Shown piece after piece: positions 12,001-24,657 of a stretch of DNA of 64,000 nt (positions are counted from its first letter, which is position 1; every line of letters starts with the position of its first letter). The stretch comes from Plasmodium coatneyi. Lineage: Eukaryota > Apicomplexa > Aconoidasida > Haemosporida > Plasmodiidae. Below the pieces are notes generated by a model. That model did no database searches and was not told the DNA's origin. It saw only the letters and a list, made by a program, of their open reading frames with translations. The translations under genes were made by a program, and so were the position numbers. The DNA lies in assembly GCF_001680005.1 (NCBI RefSeq), contig NC_033562.1:496001-560000 (forward strand). Reading direction: 5' to 3'.

Positions 12001-12985
12001 TGGGTGCATAGTTCATGTAAGAAAAAAATATTAGGAAAGGAAAAGGGGGAAATAGTAATATAATGTACAATAGTATATATAAGGTAAGAAGAGTGCATAT
12101 TTAGTTAGGAACCCTCTACTTAAAATTAAAAGAAGAAAGGAAGAAAAAGAAACAAAGAAATCAATAGCATGTATAACGCTTATATACTAATGTAAAAGAG
12201 AAAAAGAAGGGGAAAGTTAAGGCAAAACCTCAATTAAAATACAAAGAAAGAAAAAGAAAAAGAAAAGAAAATGAAAGGGAAGCACACTTTAATATATATG
12301 TGCAAAAAATATAATCTACATTAAAAGGAAAGCAGGGTAAAAGTGCTCAAATGGTATATAATGTGTAAACAGTTCTACAGCATATATGAATAAATTATTT
12401 ATAGTAAGTTTCTTTTTAAGAAAAGAAGAAAGGAAAAAGAGTTCCCATAAAGGAACTATCATAAAAGGGGAAGGAAAAAAAAGAAAGGAAAAAAAAAGAA
12501 AAGAAAAGAAAGAATTGTTATTATTATTCAACAGAAATGAGAAGGTAGGATAGGTGTAAGTCACAAGGAAGGGGGTATTATTTAGAACAATGTGCGCATA
12601 TATATATACATTCTTTTTTTTTTTTTTTTTTTACTATTCTATTATATTATATTTGTTCCTACATATGTTCTTCTCTTAAATTATATATATGTGCACATAT
12701 AATCATTTTGGTGCAGATGCATATAATATGCCATCGTTACACCTTAAAAAAAAAAAAAAAGAAGAAGAATGTAGGATGGTAGGTGGGATGGAATGATATA
12801 TATATATACTTATATAAAAGGGGGGGAAGAAATAAGAAGTGTATGTAATAATATTTATTGGTATGTTGTTAACATCCTGGACAGTTTTGTACAAAATTTA
12901 TGCATTTGCACTTTAAATATATAAATGTAGGCATAACAGTTTTAATATAAATTTACTATATACCACAGAAGAATGTACTTAAACA
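9010..12985. other. Divergent intergenic region between two KIR genes
   Basis: About 4 kb separates the first exons of two divergently transcribed KIR genes, so both promoters should lie here. No coding region is supported. A degenerate duplication of about 120-130 bp is visible (9875-9990 and 10005-10120, sharing AATAACTCCTTC-type and GCATTATG-type words). 12020-12560 is purine-rich on the + strand. Many TATA-type dinucleotide stretches occur around 9440-9500, 12590-12690 and 12790-12820. Confidence 0.5.
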
Positions 12986-14620
12986 ATGACAAAAGTAATA
13001 ACCCCCGCACACTTTTCATTTATTTATTCCCACAAAATAGGTGTATACACATATAATATTCTCTCTATACATAATGTAATAAAATGCCCCCCCCAAAAAA
13101 AAAAAATAAAAATAAAAATGCATATATATCTACTTCGCAAATTACACCTATGTAGGATCAGGATCAAGACCAGCAATGTAGTGTGAATACATTACCTTCA
13201 AGGCAAATATATAAAAAGTTCCAGGATGGCAAAAATCAATGTCATGATAGCAGTTCCGTGACAGGAGAAATAGAAAACATTTTGAAAGGTAAATTGAACG
13301 AATCCTGGGGAGCTAAGACATATGCAACACAAATTTCCCAAGCTTGGTGCCTTGTGTCTAAGGTGAAAACAGAAAATCCAGCTTGCACCGTAATTTGTGA
13401 CTTCTTTTATTATTGGTTGGGTGATATATTATCCGGCAAATTGAACACATGGAATGCCACACTTCAGACTATTATACCACAAATCTTCAGTAAATTTGAA
13501 GAGTTCAATGAAGTATGTGCTTACAATACTTTTAACGACACTCTTTTTCCCCAAAAGAAACAGTTATTCAATTATTATTATGATTATAAAACTATATGGA
13601 AGCACCTCAGGGACTCTCAGTCTCGCGGCTCTTGCTGCAATGAATATGACAACTACCTGAAGGAAGCTCAACGGGCTTATGGACAAATACAGGCAATGGG
13701 GTCACGTAGTGAAGATCAATACTTTGAAAAATTCTGGACTCAGTTCAAACATACTGGTAGTGGTAGTGGTGGTGAGGGAAAAGTTCCAAAACCAGAAGAC
13801 TTGAAGTGTGACACTGTGCTCGGAGAAGAACTCTCACCAAGCGGGCAGGATGGAACTGATCTGGATAGTTGCTTAACACAGGTGATTTCAGAAAGTCCTG
13901 TATTACAAGCCACCTCTGAAACAAGACTCGGTCCTGCATCCGCAGAAGTTCATTCATCCTCCGTAGGTACAACCTCCAAAAATACGGAAAGTAACAGCGC
14001 TACCGCTCCTATTGTTTCTTCTGCATTAGCTGCAATAGGACTACCAACAATTGCTGCATTCCTCCTTTATAAGGTAAATAAAGAAAAGAACAAAAGAAGA
14101 AAAAAAAAATTTTTTTTTTTGCATATATATATATATATATATATGTAAGTAATATAATTCATATGCATTGCCGTTTTTTATGTATAAACAATATATATAG
14201 AATAGAATGTTTGCATTATATGTATGTATGTCCATAAATATATACGTACATATATACACATATATACATATATATACATATAGGGAAGTAAGCCGTGTTA
14301 CACATGTTTCTTCTCTTCCCTTTCCTTCCTTCCCATTTCAGTATAATCTTCTACCACCTTTGTTCGGTAACCATTTTGGAGGAGGAGGAAGTAGTAAAAT
14401 AAGGAAGAGAAGATCCATTAAACAAAACTTTGACGTATTAACAGAAACGAGTTCCACACTAGATGGTGGAACAACGGAATATTCTGCCACCAATTCAACC
14501 ACAATAGACGATGCTACTACAGTATATTCTGTTCCACCCTCCAACAGCAGAACAGGAAGAACAGGAGCAGGAACAAATAATAATATACGACGAACCAATG
14601 TAGGTTACCATCCTAAGTGA
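12986..14620 (+). CDS. KIR: KIR variant antigen, single domain
   Basis: Exons are 12986..12994, 13156..14073 and 14342..14620, all phase 0; 401 aa. Exon 1 is only MTK before a GTAATA donor. Exon 2 begins DQDQDQQCSVNTLPSRQIY and carries the pir-like core (FFYYWLGDILSGK, KKQLFNYYYDYK), conserved cysteines, a G/S-rich stalk and one TM (about 287-308, ending AAFLLYK). Exon 3 is the basic KIR tail: YNLLPPLF, RKRRSIKQ, TTEYS and VYSVP motifs. Introns are 161 and 268 bp; the second contains a (TA)n microsatellite. Intron 1 is almost the same size as that of the divergent two-domain KIR (163 bp), which supports the very short first exon. The family is exposed at the infected red cell; similarity to host CD99 reported for some KIRs was not tested here. 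Confidence 0.92.
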
Positions 14621-17600
14621 AAAAACAAAATGTCCTTCTCCATTAATTATAAATGACGTGTGTAATGTCCCCCTTTTTTTCATCCTGGTTTCTAAAATAC
14701 AACAACAGCATAATCAAAACTCACGGCAGAACGGAATATTGGGAATAGGAAATATATGCGCCCCACATATGTTCCATAATTATATGCACTTCTTATTAAA
14801 ATTATTAATTGTTCCTTCAGGAATGTACATATTGCAATACTTCCTGATTCACACCCTTCATATAAAATTAGAAAAAAAAGAAAAAGGGAACATCCGAGGC
14901 CTGGAGAAAAATGGTAGTCTATATTTTTCTGAAAAATATGCGTCTAAAATATATCCGCATAATAGTTTCTCTGGAAGGAGGATTACCATATTTCTGTTTT
15001 TAAAATTTTCTGTTGCATTAAATTACGCATAGAACTCATAAGCAGGCCTTAAAGGCTCCCAATGAGCGGATTGCCCGAAAACTAAGATTACACTACCGAA
15101 ACCTAGTATTAAATTACCGGAACCTCGGAGCAAATGTGACCAGAACGTAGGAGGAAATGTGCCCCAAATCTGTAAGCGGATTACCAAAATTGGGTCAGTA
15201 CATTTTTATTATTTCTATTATGGGAAATTCCGCAAGTATAACTTCGTATGGGTCTGCTTGTACGCACATATTTAATTGGACCACAGTTCTTTTTAGGATT
15301 ACTATGATCACTATATGTGCACAATAATACGCATTGTAGTAAAGGCAAATTCAGCATGATTCCATTCTTTGTGTGCGCCAAGAATTTAATTCCATGAATT
15401 CGAAATTTCCTGTTCCTTACCGTCCAGTATGTGCATTATTTTTCCTGCGCACCATTTCCACGAGTACGGATAATTGCATACTATTATTTTCTACTTCTCC
15501 AGTGTAGAAATATTGTACAGTGCATATGATATTAGACGTCGTGTAAGGTAATTTGAAATGATGCATCATATATACATATTTCCCTTTCCTGATAAAGTTT
15601 AAACGGTTTAAGTAGAATGCAGCTGAGTTTTAGAAGTGGATGATAAATAAGTTAAATTTACTGTGCTATTTGTTATCTATATAGTACGTTCCTATGAAAC
15701 TACCAAAATTTTTTTTACCTGCATTCATACTAATTAGCATGCTATATAGTGTTGTTCGTGGATATATGGACCTTCCCCCAAGGAGTACTTTATTAAAGAG
15801 GATGTTGCACTCACGTATACTGTAGGAATATGGAGTAATGCAGTTTCTAAGTATTATATGGAACTACATATACAAATACTGAACCATTTCTTACTCCTCG
15901 CAGCATGTAACTTGTGCGGCTGTCCTGAAATTCATTGTTCCTAATCTGCATGGACTTCATGCTGTGGGGCACTGAGTCTATAAGTTATTATAAATGTAAT
16001 ATCCTATATATTAGGTATATGTGTATGATAATGATATTCCCGCATGTGGAATAAGAATTAAGGTAACTTTAGGCCTGAGGGGGAAGGTCCAGATTATGAT
16101 CAATATATGTCCACTCATTTAGCAGCAGTCTGAATGTGGATTAAGCAATAAAGTGTGTTCCCCCATAATTCGTTGTACTTTTCGCCTCGGTTCTCCTGCT
16201 TCTCTAATATTCTGTCCCAGCTTTGTTTATACCGTTCTCAGGAGGAACTACATACTTATACATAGAGGAATAACTTATGCGTCGCGTGAACAAATTATAT
16301 ATGGGACCGTTCTGCGTAGGTCTCAGGTAGGATCATATGAAGTATACAGCGTACTGAACTCTCTCTTCCATATAATACATAATAAAACACGCCTTTAAAA
16401 GATTTGAATGTGAGCATCTGCACGTGGGGCACTCTACTCATGAAGTATTCATATAACACACTTCACTAGTAGTAAAGGGAAACTCTTTAAACATTCTGTT
16501 ACTCTGTTCTCAGGAGCAGGAGCATCTTTTGCCTATATTACTTGGAAGCACATAAGTGCAGGCACTCCTTATTCTGTACCGCAGCACCTACATTTCGCAC
16601 TATTATAATGCGCCTGTGCCACCATGACCCATATTATATACATAATAACACTGTTCACGGAGTGTCCCTGCACTCCCTCCACATATACAACGCTTACACT
16701 ACTTCAAAATATGTGTACCTGGCAGTACATGCAACACATATATGTCGACTCAGCAGTTAAGTATTTCTATTCCATTTCCTTCTAACTATTGTAGAAGAAT
16801 TATTCTTCCTGCAGGAACTTCCCTATATTCGATATCCTCCCCTTGCAGAGTCCTACGTTCGTGTTTATGGTTCATATAATGGATGACTGTCCTGGTACCA
16901 TGGGGACGTCATGTTTCATTGTGTGTGCGTATTATACTTTCAACATGTTCTATAGGAAGTATATAGGGGTGCATACAAGAATCATTTATATTATTCCCGC
17001 AATAATATTCGAACCATGTTTCCATTAGGGAAGTCTAATATTACTTCCCGCGGGGGCACATTATTCATATTTCCATATAAACACTTGTATTGGTTACGGC
17101 GCACGTTGGAGTTATCAAAGTGTATACATTTTGAACTCTCCCAGGGTGCTCACGAATTTATGGTATTCCCATAACAGGGGAAAGTAGAACTGTGTGGAGT
17201 GAAAATTTAGGAATGTCTCAAATAGAAATATGGGGTACAGAAATTCAGAGTTCTATCAAAGCAGGAACCTAACGAATGGAGAGTATGATGATGGAAATCT
17301 AAGGTATGCAAAGAAACATAGTGACATTATTCAGAAGAATATAATGCTACCCTATTACTTAGAATGTACGGAATTATAAATAATGGAAGATAACGCGCAA
17401 TTCCAAGGGGGCATGATGATATAGGTCGGGGTTTCTTATTTTATTCAGGGAACATATTAATAGGTTCGTCGCGGCAAAATTTGCCGTGGTATTCTAGGAT
17501 TAAATATATTTCGACGATGTTAAATTTGGATATTAGTAATTCCGTATACTACATTAATTCTGCTGTTACTATATTCCGAGGGACCCATAATGGGCTACTA

Positions 17601-17781
17601 TCGTTCGTGGGAACAGGGTTGTAGATATTAAGAATATAATACAATTATTAAATACTCTAAACTCTGGAAAACTGGTTTTCCGCCTATCCTAGGGAGTATC
17701 GAAGTAGCGTTGTGTAAATATTGATAAATTGCAACCCGTATGTTAATGTATCTTGGTAAGGGAAATAAATGAAAAGGAGGA
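14621..17781. other. Long intergenic region between KIR and SICAvar, no intact gene
   Basis: No frame has the composition or splice structure of a gene. 15040-15190 contains short degenerate tandem words (GCGGATTGCCC/GCGGATTACC, CCGAAACCTAG/CCGGAACCTCG, units of about 21-24 bp). The base composition is more even than in other spacers of this block, which could mean an old, heavily mutated coding or repeat sequence. I found no recognisable SICA or KIR exon by eye. Confidence 0.45.
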
Positions 17782-18173
17782 TCCTTCCCACTACTATGCA
17801 CTATATATTGTTCTTACAATTAATCTAAAGAGGAGGAGAAGGAGAAGAAAGAAAAATAGAATGATGATAGAGATGCCTCTTTTTTTTTTTTTTATGTTCC
17901 GTTCCCCATTAGCAGAGTACCTTATCTCAAGTTGTTATTTAAACATAAAAATGTAAAGGAAGGAAAGAAAGTAATGAAATATGAAGAAAAGAAGGAAAAA
18001 AATAGAAGGAAAGGGAAAAAAGAAAAAAAAGGAAGAAAGAAAAAAAAGAAGAAAAAGAAAGTGAGTAGAATGGTGGTGATAGGGGTAAGTTCTTCCACTT
18101 TCTTCTTATCCTCCTTCTTCTCCTATTTAGATTAATTGTAAGAACAATATATAGTGCATAGTAGTGGGAAGGA
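17782..18173. repeat. 48-bp perfect inverted repeat with 296-bp spacer, upstream of SICAvar
   Basis: 17782-17829 (TCCTTCCCACTACTATGCAC onward) is the exact reverse complement of 18126-18173 (ending GTAGTGGGAAGGA). Weaker complementarity continues towards the spacer, where AGGAGGAGAAGGAGAAG on the left faces CTTCTTATCCTCCTTCTTCTCC on the right. The spacer is purine-rich with a T-run. The right arm ends 455 bp before the SICAvar start codon, so the hairpin would lie in the promoter or 5' UTR. Confidence 0.93.
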
Positions 18174-18627
18174 AGGAGAAGGATTGAAGGTTGCGCACAA
18201 ATTCCTCTCTTCTTTTTTTTTAAAGAAATAAAAGCGAAAGAAGTTAAGAAAAAAAAAAAAGAGGAAAAAATTAAAGGAAAAAAGAAGGGAGTGGGTTTTA
18301 GCTCTTCTCGTTTTTTTTTTTTTTCTTAAAGAAATGTAAAGGAAGAACAGACGAAAAAGAAAAATAGAATGCTGGGAAATTATTTTTCTTTCCTTAATTG
18401 GGAAGGATGTATAAAGGTAGGGGGAACTAACGGAAGAAGAGTCATAAAATATAAGAACACAGTGAAATTAAAGGGAAAAAGAAAAATCAGTAGGAGGTTA
18501 AAATTGAAGGAAAGGAGGAAGTAAAAATAAATTGGGGAATATGTAAAAGTATATATAAAGTTATTAGGAAAAAAGACAAAGATTCAGGAAATACGGAAGT
18601 TGTTAAGTATATAATACTTATATCAAC
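18174..18627 (+). promoter_or_regulatory. Purine-rich 5' flank of SICAvar
   Basis: The 450 bp before the SICAvar start are rich in A and G on the coding strand, with poly-A and GGAAGGA-type words. The same strand-biased composition precedes the short SICA gene on the opposite strand (4860-5090). I infer 5' UTR or promoter; no specific factor site is recognised. Confidence 0.4.
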
Positions 18628-21600
18628 ATGGCTGGAGGTGCAGAGAAATTAGTGCGGAAATGGCACGAGGAGATGAAGAAGTATACGAATCAGAAGTTTG
18701 ATGTAATACATTATATTCCTTTTGATAGTTAAGTTCATATATGAGTAGATGTATATGTCAACATGAGTTTTATAGGAGTGCAGTATGGAGCACCTATACT
18801 GTGTACGTAGTCGTTCCTTCTTACATTCTAGGAAAGAATATGGGGAAACATGAAAAAAATATGGGAAGGGCTTATGGATAAATTAAGGAGGCCGTTAGAC
18901 GAGAAAATTAAACATTTGTGTGCTGATGACCTTGCTGCTGATTTCGGAGTTAAAGTTAATACAGGGGAAAAAGCATTATGTAAAGCTATCTTTAAACTTT
19001 ATTATTATATGAATGGTATACCGATAGAAGGGAAAGAACATGAGAAAATTGGGGACGCTGTCATGGAAGAAAATTACCTAAGATGTGTGGTAGGAATGGT
19101 TTCATTACATCAAATATTTGGGAAACACAAATGTTTTAACAAGTACACAGATTATGTATCAAGCGTTATGTCAGGGATGAGGACAATAAACAATGTTAAT
19201 GACTATGGTACACTATGTAGAAGGATGAATTTTGGTAAAATGAAAATAGGAACAAAGCTGGTTGGGGAAACCTTGGCAGAATGGAATAAGGGAAAACTGA
19301 AGGAGGTTTCAGAGCACGACTGGATAGGGTATTCCGATAAGGATATCTGCAAAGATGAAGAGAAAAATCGAATAGCCAATCCCAATTATGAAGTGAATGA
19401 GGAGGATAAACCAGAGTGGCTGAAGGAAAAGAGTGTGAACGAAATGCGGGACATAGTAACAAAGGAACAGTATGTACCAGTGGGTAAAGTGGGGGAAGTA
19501 CTAGAAAAAATAGAGAAGAAAATGAAAAAAAAGAAAACTCCTTATGAATGCCCTGGAAGTCCCTCCAAGGATGGATCTGAAGAGGAAGAAGACCGTAAGG
19601 ATTTGTTCTTGAATTTTTGTAATATAGTTTCCATGAATATAGGGTATCTGTAATTTTGTTCTTTCCTTCCTTTAATGGAACCCTGTAGACATAATATATG
19701 CACGGTACGTACATGATGTGTACATGCCCCCCCTTTTTCTCTGTTCTTCCTTCTATACAGTTGGTATAGAAGATTGGTTCACATACTTCTCCAATGAACC
19801 AACAACTGAGGATGCTATGAAGTTGGATGAGTTCAAGACTCTATCATTGTTATGCGATGAAGAGGAGATTGAGGATGAAAATGGGGACATTATAAATTTA
19901 AAGAAACACAGAGATTTTTGTAAAATTATGTTTAAAAATTTATTGCTCGTGACAAATATTAAAAATCAACATAAACCAGGGAGTTCGCAGTGCAAGGGAG
20001 ACGTGAAGGATATTCCTCTGTGTGATTTATTGAATTTTTGGGCATACTATATGCAGTTATTCTGTATTCCTAAGGAGGTCATACATTACGCCTTTAAGGG
20101 AGTAGAACCGGTGGGGAAATCATTGTATCCACATAAAAACTATGTGAAATGTGCTTATGATGCTGCACCCAAGATTCATGACAGAGACGAAAGGTATATG
20201 GTAGGTGAAGCGCACGAACTATTTTCCAGAAGTGCGTTGTATACTAAGATGAAAGCATTAACTAATAAAACATGGTGCGAAAAAGGTAAATGGGAATATC
20301 GGAAAAATGCGCCAGAAGTCACAAACGTCGCACTTGCAGAGACAGGACTGCCTGATCAGAAAATTAGCACTAATGATCAGGGGAAGAACTTGGGAAAACT
20401 TTTGAAGGAAGTTGAGTCGAAGGTGAAAGAGCAGAAAGAAGAAGAAAAAAGGAAACTGGAAGAATTGGAACAAGTCATAAAACAATGTAAGCAAACCTAA
20501 TCATCACCACACTAACACCACCATAACAACCTTCCCTTCCACTACTAACAACCTTCCACCCACCTACCACCACCCTAACAACCTTCCTTGCTTAGACCTC
20601 CTTTTCTTCCTTCCCTCCTTAGACCCCTTCCTTCCTCATCCTTAGAACATCTCCTTCCTCCTTAGACCCCCTTCCTTCCTCATCCTTAGAACACCTCCTT
20701 CCTCCTTAGACCCCCTCCTTTCTCATCCTTAGAGCACCTTCTTCCTCCTTAGACCTTCCTTTACTTCCTTGCTGAGCGTTAAAGGGGGGTTCAGGGGAAG
20801 GAAAGAAAGAAAGGAAGGGAAGAAGGTTGTTAAGGGTGGAAGGCTAGAAGGAAGTTTGATAGGGGTGTTAGAATGAAGGTTTAGGGGTGTTAGGAAGGAG
20901 CATTTGTTAGGGGTTGTACGTTGTTAGGGTGGTGGCTGATGGAAGGAAGGTTCTTAGGAGTGGTAGGTGGGTTGTTATGGGTGGAAGGAAGGTTGTTCGG
21001 TGGTAGGTGGGTTGTTAGGGGTGGAAGGAAGGTTGTTCGGTGGTAGGTGGGTTGTTAGGGGTGGAAGGAAGGTTGTTCGGTGGTAGGTGGGTTGTTAGGG
21101 GTGGTAGGTGGGTTGTTAGGGGTGGTAGGTGGGTGGTAGGTCGGTTGTTAGGTGGGTTGTTAGGGGTGGTAGGTGGGTTGTTAGGGGTGGTTGGTGGGTT
21201 GTTAGGGGTGGTAGGTGGAAGGAAGATATGAATGTGGTGTTCGATGGAAGATTGTAGGTGGGTTGTTAGGGGTGGTTGGAAGGTAGGTTTTAAGGTGGAA
21301 TGGATGTACACAACATGACCAACCTACCACCATGATCGCCATTTCTACCATCATTACTGTCTTACCTTCTTCTTTTTATAGAATAATATATTTTTATTTT
21401 TTCTTCCATTTCTTCCATCATTCTTCCTATCTGCTACAGACACACCCTGTAATGAACGTGCCCTTTGTGATCGTGCACAATGTGTAACGAAGAAATGGTT
21501 TCCAAGCAGAAGGCGCAATGAATACAACAAAAGTCACTGGGTACGTGCCTGTGTTACTTACTATAATGAAATATAATTCAATATACAGTATTCCCCACAT

Positions 21601-24060
21601 ACACTGAGAGGAGGGATGATGCCGCGAGTTGTATGTACTCACTGAATATACATATATGTTCCTTCTCCTTTCAGGGTGAGAATGGTGGATATTGGGGGGA
21701 TGTTAAAAAGTTATTGGACCCACTGTCTAAAGCCATGATTAATGGGAATGGGGCGCACGAAAAACTATGTGAAAACATTAATATGGGAGATGATGCATCT
21801 TCAGCAGCAAGCAAAAAAGCATGCGAATTCATTGTTAGTGGATTAAAACATATATATATAATTGAGAAGGGGAGTCCCAAGCCTCCGCAGGATGCTGTGG
21901 AAGACCAAATATTCCATCGAACTATGTCTTGTGTCTTATTAAATGCATTTGCGGATAAACTGGAGAAAATGAAAGATGAAAAGTCGTGTGACGTGAAGAA
22001 AGGTATAGATCTTGCTTTTAAAGACGAAGGAAGTCTTTACAAAAGTGTATGCCCAGATGGTCCATGTAAACAATGCAAGAGGGAACAGAACATTGGAGAT
22101 TGTAATATAGGCCAGGGTAAGATAGGGGACAAATTAAAATCAATGCTCAATAAAGAAGGCAAAATAGAGCAAATGAAGCAAACTCTAGAGAAGATATGTC
22201 CAAAAAGCACTGCACCTCCCCAACGCTCTTACACCAAGGACCAACCTTCCGGACCACAAGACGCTACGAAACCAGTTACACCGGGCGCACCTCCAAGTGC
22301 AGAAGGAGCCGGTAGGAGTGCACAACCTCCTGTAGCACCAGTACCAAATCATCACGAAACTCCCCCAAGTGAAACAGGTAAGTCTGCAACTCCGAACTGT
22401 GATGGTAATAAAGGTGTAGATGGTGGACCAAGTGCAGCTGAGGAATGTTTGAAATTGATTGATAATGATCATCCAGCACCTGATAACATTCCACAGGATC
22501 CTGATGAGGCTGATGCTAATAGTGGTCCTAAGGGTGTCGCAGGTAGTTCACCAGGTAATGTTAATGTAGCTAAAGGTGAAGCAGAACTTCCTTCTACCTC
22601 TGTCAACCCTGCTCCAGCCGCTGCTGCTCCTAAAGCGGAAGTTGATACAAGTCCCCCGGCCGGTGCTGCAGATGGTAGTCCTGATGCTGAGAAGAGTGAT
22701 CCAGGCGTTAGCAGTGGTGGTCCAGATGCTGTGGAACCAACTGACCCTGATACTGGTGCCTCTGATAATAATGAATCTACTTCTGTGAACCCCAAGGTAG
22801 AGGACCCTGATGTGGATGCAAAGGATCCTACAGTGGATATATCAGTTCCGGACGTGGAGATATCATCCTCCTTACCAGGAGGACAAAGTCCTCCTTCATC
22901 ATTAGGGATATCACTATCAGGAGCAGGTGGACAGGGTAGTCAAACTGTTCCAAAAACACCGAAGGCTGTCCCACTCAGTAACAAGATTCACAACCCTTCC
23001 AACCTCCTTACCCTATACCTTCCATTAATTCCTGTGACTATCGCCGCCTCTGTTACGAGTTATCTCCTGTGGAAGGTAAAAAGAATAAAAGGAAAAAAAA
23101 AGAATAAAAAGAATAATAAAAATAATAAGAATAAAAGAGCAGTAGGAAAGAAAAGGAATAAAAAGAAAAAAAGAAAAAGAAAAAAAAAATAAAAGAAGGA
23201 AAGAAAAAGTAATTTTTTTAAAAAAATAAATAAAAAAAAAATAAAGGTTGAATGAATTAGTAGGGGGGTATACGATTTCGCATTCTAGGGGTGTGTGTGT
23301 AGGATTTCGCATTTTAGGGTGTAAGGATAGAATTTCGCATTTTAGGGTGTAAGGATAGAATTTCGCATTTTAGGGTGTAAGGATAGAATTTCGCATTTTA
23401 GGGTGTAAGGATAGAATTTCGCATTTTAGGGTGTAAGGATAGAATTTCGCATTTTAGGGTGTAAGGATAGAATTTCGTATTTAAGGGTACGTGTAGGGTT
23501 TCGTATTTAAGGGGTGTGTATGTAGGATTTCACATTTTAGACATGTGTATGTAGGATTTCGCATTTTAGGGGGTATATGTAGGATTTAGGACTTAGGGCT
23601 GTGTTAAGTTTCGCATTTAGGGGTGTCGGATTAGGAGTGTAGGATTTCGCACCTATGTTATAAGGTTTTATTGTTAAGGTTCAGGGTTTCCGGATGTAAG
23701 GACAATAATGAAGCCTGGTATTTAGCTGTTTTGGCAGGAGTATACATTTAAAGGGTGAATAAAAAAAAAAGGAAAGAAAAAAAAAATAAAAAAATAAAAA
23801 AGAAAGGTGAATGAATCAGTTGGGTGTGTGTGTGTAGGATTTCGCACTTAAGGTTAAGCTTCCAGGTTATAAGAACAACAGCATGGCCTCGTGTTTAGCT
23901 GTTTTAGGGAGGGGTATTTATCCAAAGTGTGCATACAAAAAAAAAAAAAAAAAAAAGAAAAAAAGAAAAAAAGAAAAAAAGAAAAAAAGAAAAAAAGAAA
24001 AAAAGAAAAAAGGCGAAGGAAGAGAAAAGAAGGGGAAAGAAGAAAAAAGCGAAAAAAATG

Positions 24061-24094
<34 letters not shown>

Positions 24095-24657
24095 ACATCT
24101 TTTGGCCCCTTTTTTTTCACCTTAGATGTACAATTCGCACTTGTTTTATACTGATTGTTCTAGTTTCAGGAGTAACATTTCACACCCTAAGAAAAAAATT
24201 CCTTTTTCCTTTTTTTTATTTTTAGTATTTTGCCTTGCCTGTTAAAAGAAGACGTCATAGAAGAGCTCATGAAGTTTCTGGTCCTCCATCGTTGGGAGAA
24301 CAACTCCTTGACCATGTGGACGACCAGGCAGATGGTCCACATGAATATACCTTAGTAAAGGAACGAAAACCCAAATCTGCTCCAACGAGAACGAAGAAGC
24401 CAAAAAAATTGGGTGTTGGTCGCCTCATGATTATCGATATTCATTTAGAAGTCTTAAATGAATGTCAAAAGGAGCACCTGCATTCGACGAAGGAAGACTT
24501 TCTTAAAATCATTGTTGAGCAGTTTATGGGTTCTAAGTTTATAAAAGAAGGAAAGGTTCCATGTTCAGATTCCGGGTTTAGGAAAAAAGACTTTGTTCCT
24601 AAGGAAGATGTTCCTATGGAACAGGTTCCAAGTTCAGATTCCGGGTTTAGGGTGTAA
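18628..24657 (+). CDS. SICAvar: SICAvar variant antigen, six exons
   Basis: Exons are 18628..18702, 18832..19594, 19761..20486, 21440..21540, 21675..23075 and 24226..24657; phases 0,1,1,0,0; 1165 aa. Exon 1 is MAGGAEKLVRKWHEEMKKYT. Exons 2-3 (residues 26-521) hold the cysteine-containing N-terminal SICA region. Exon 4 (33 codons) has YTPCNERALCDRAQCVTKKW, the start of a SICA cysteine-rich domain that continues in exon 5 with GYWGDVKKLLDPLS, SCVLLNAF and CPDGPCKQCKR, then a P/A/D/S-rich stalk and a TM (about 998-1019). Exon 6 is a classic SICA_C tail: EQLLDHVDDQADGPHEYTLV, IIDIHLEVLNECQ and two VPxSDSGFR repeats. By family knowledge this is the antigen that varies on knowlesi-type schizont-infected cells. 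It is short for a type I SICAvar, with only one clear CRD and a short tail repeat. Confidence 0.94.
20500..21310. repeat. C-rich then G-rich minisatellites in SICAvar intron 3
   Basis: Intron 3 (20487-21439) begins with C-rich words (ACAACCTTCCACCCACCTACC at 20548; then CCTTAGACCCCCTTCCTTCC-type repeats to about 20760). It continues with the opposite composition: three copies of a 39-bp unit (GGTAGGTGGGTTGTTAGGGG plus TGGAAGGAAGGTTGTTCGG) and then shorter 20-bp copies, about 20940-21290. The two halves are partly reverse-complementary, so the transcript could fold on itself. The words are shared with intron 2 of the short SICA gene. Confidence 0.88.
23280..23930. repeat. 28-bp tandem repeat and 42-bp units in SICAvar last intron
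   Basis: Within intron 5 (23076-24225) the unit TTTAGGGTGTAAGGATAGAA+TTTCGCAT is repeated about six times between 23300 and 23480, followed by diverged copies to about 23660. Single copies of a different unit (words GTAAGGACAATAATG, GGCCTCGTGTTTAGCTGTTTT) lie at about 23690-23740 and 23866-23910. The latter unit recurs as an array at 49976-50390. Long A-runs fill 23937-24089. Confidence 0.88.

Noticed and set aside
23076..23192. Lysine-rich extension after the SICAvar TM
   Set aside because: It is intron read-through after the AAG|GTAAAA donor; the SICA_C tail exon at 24226 follows in phase.
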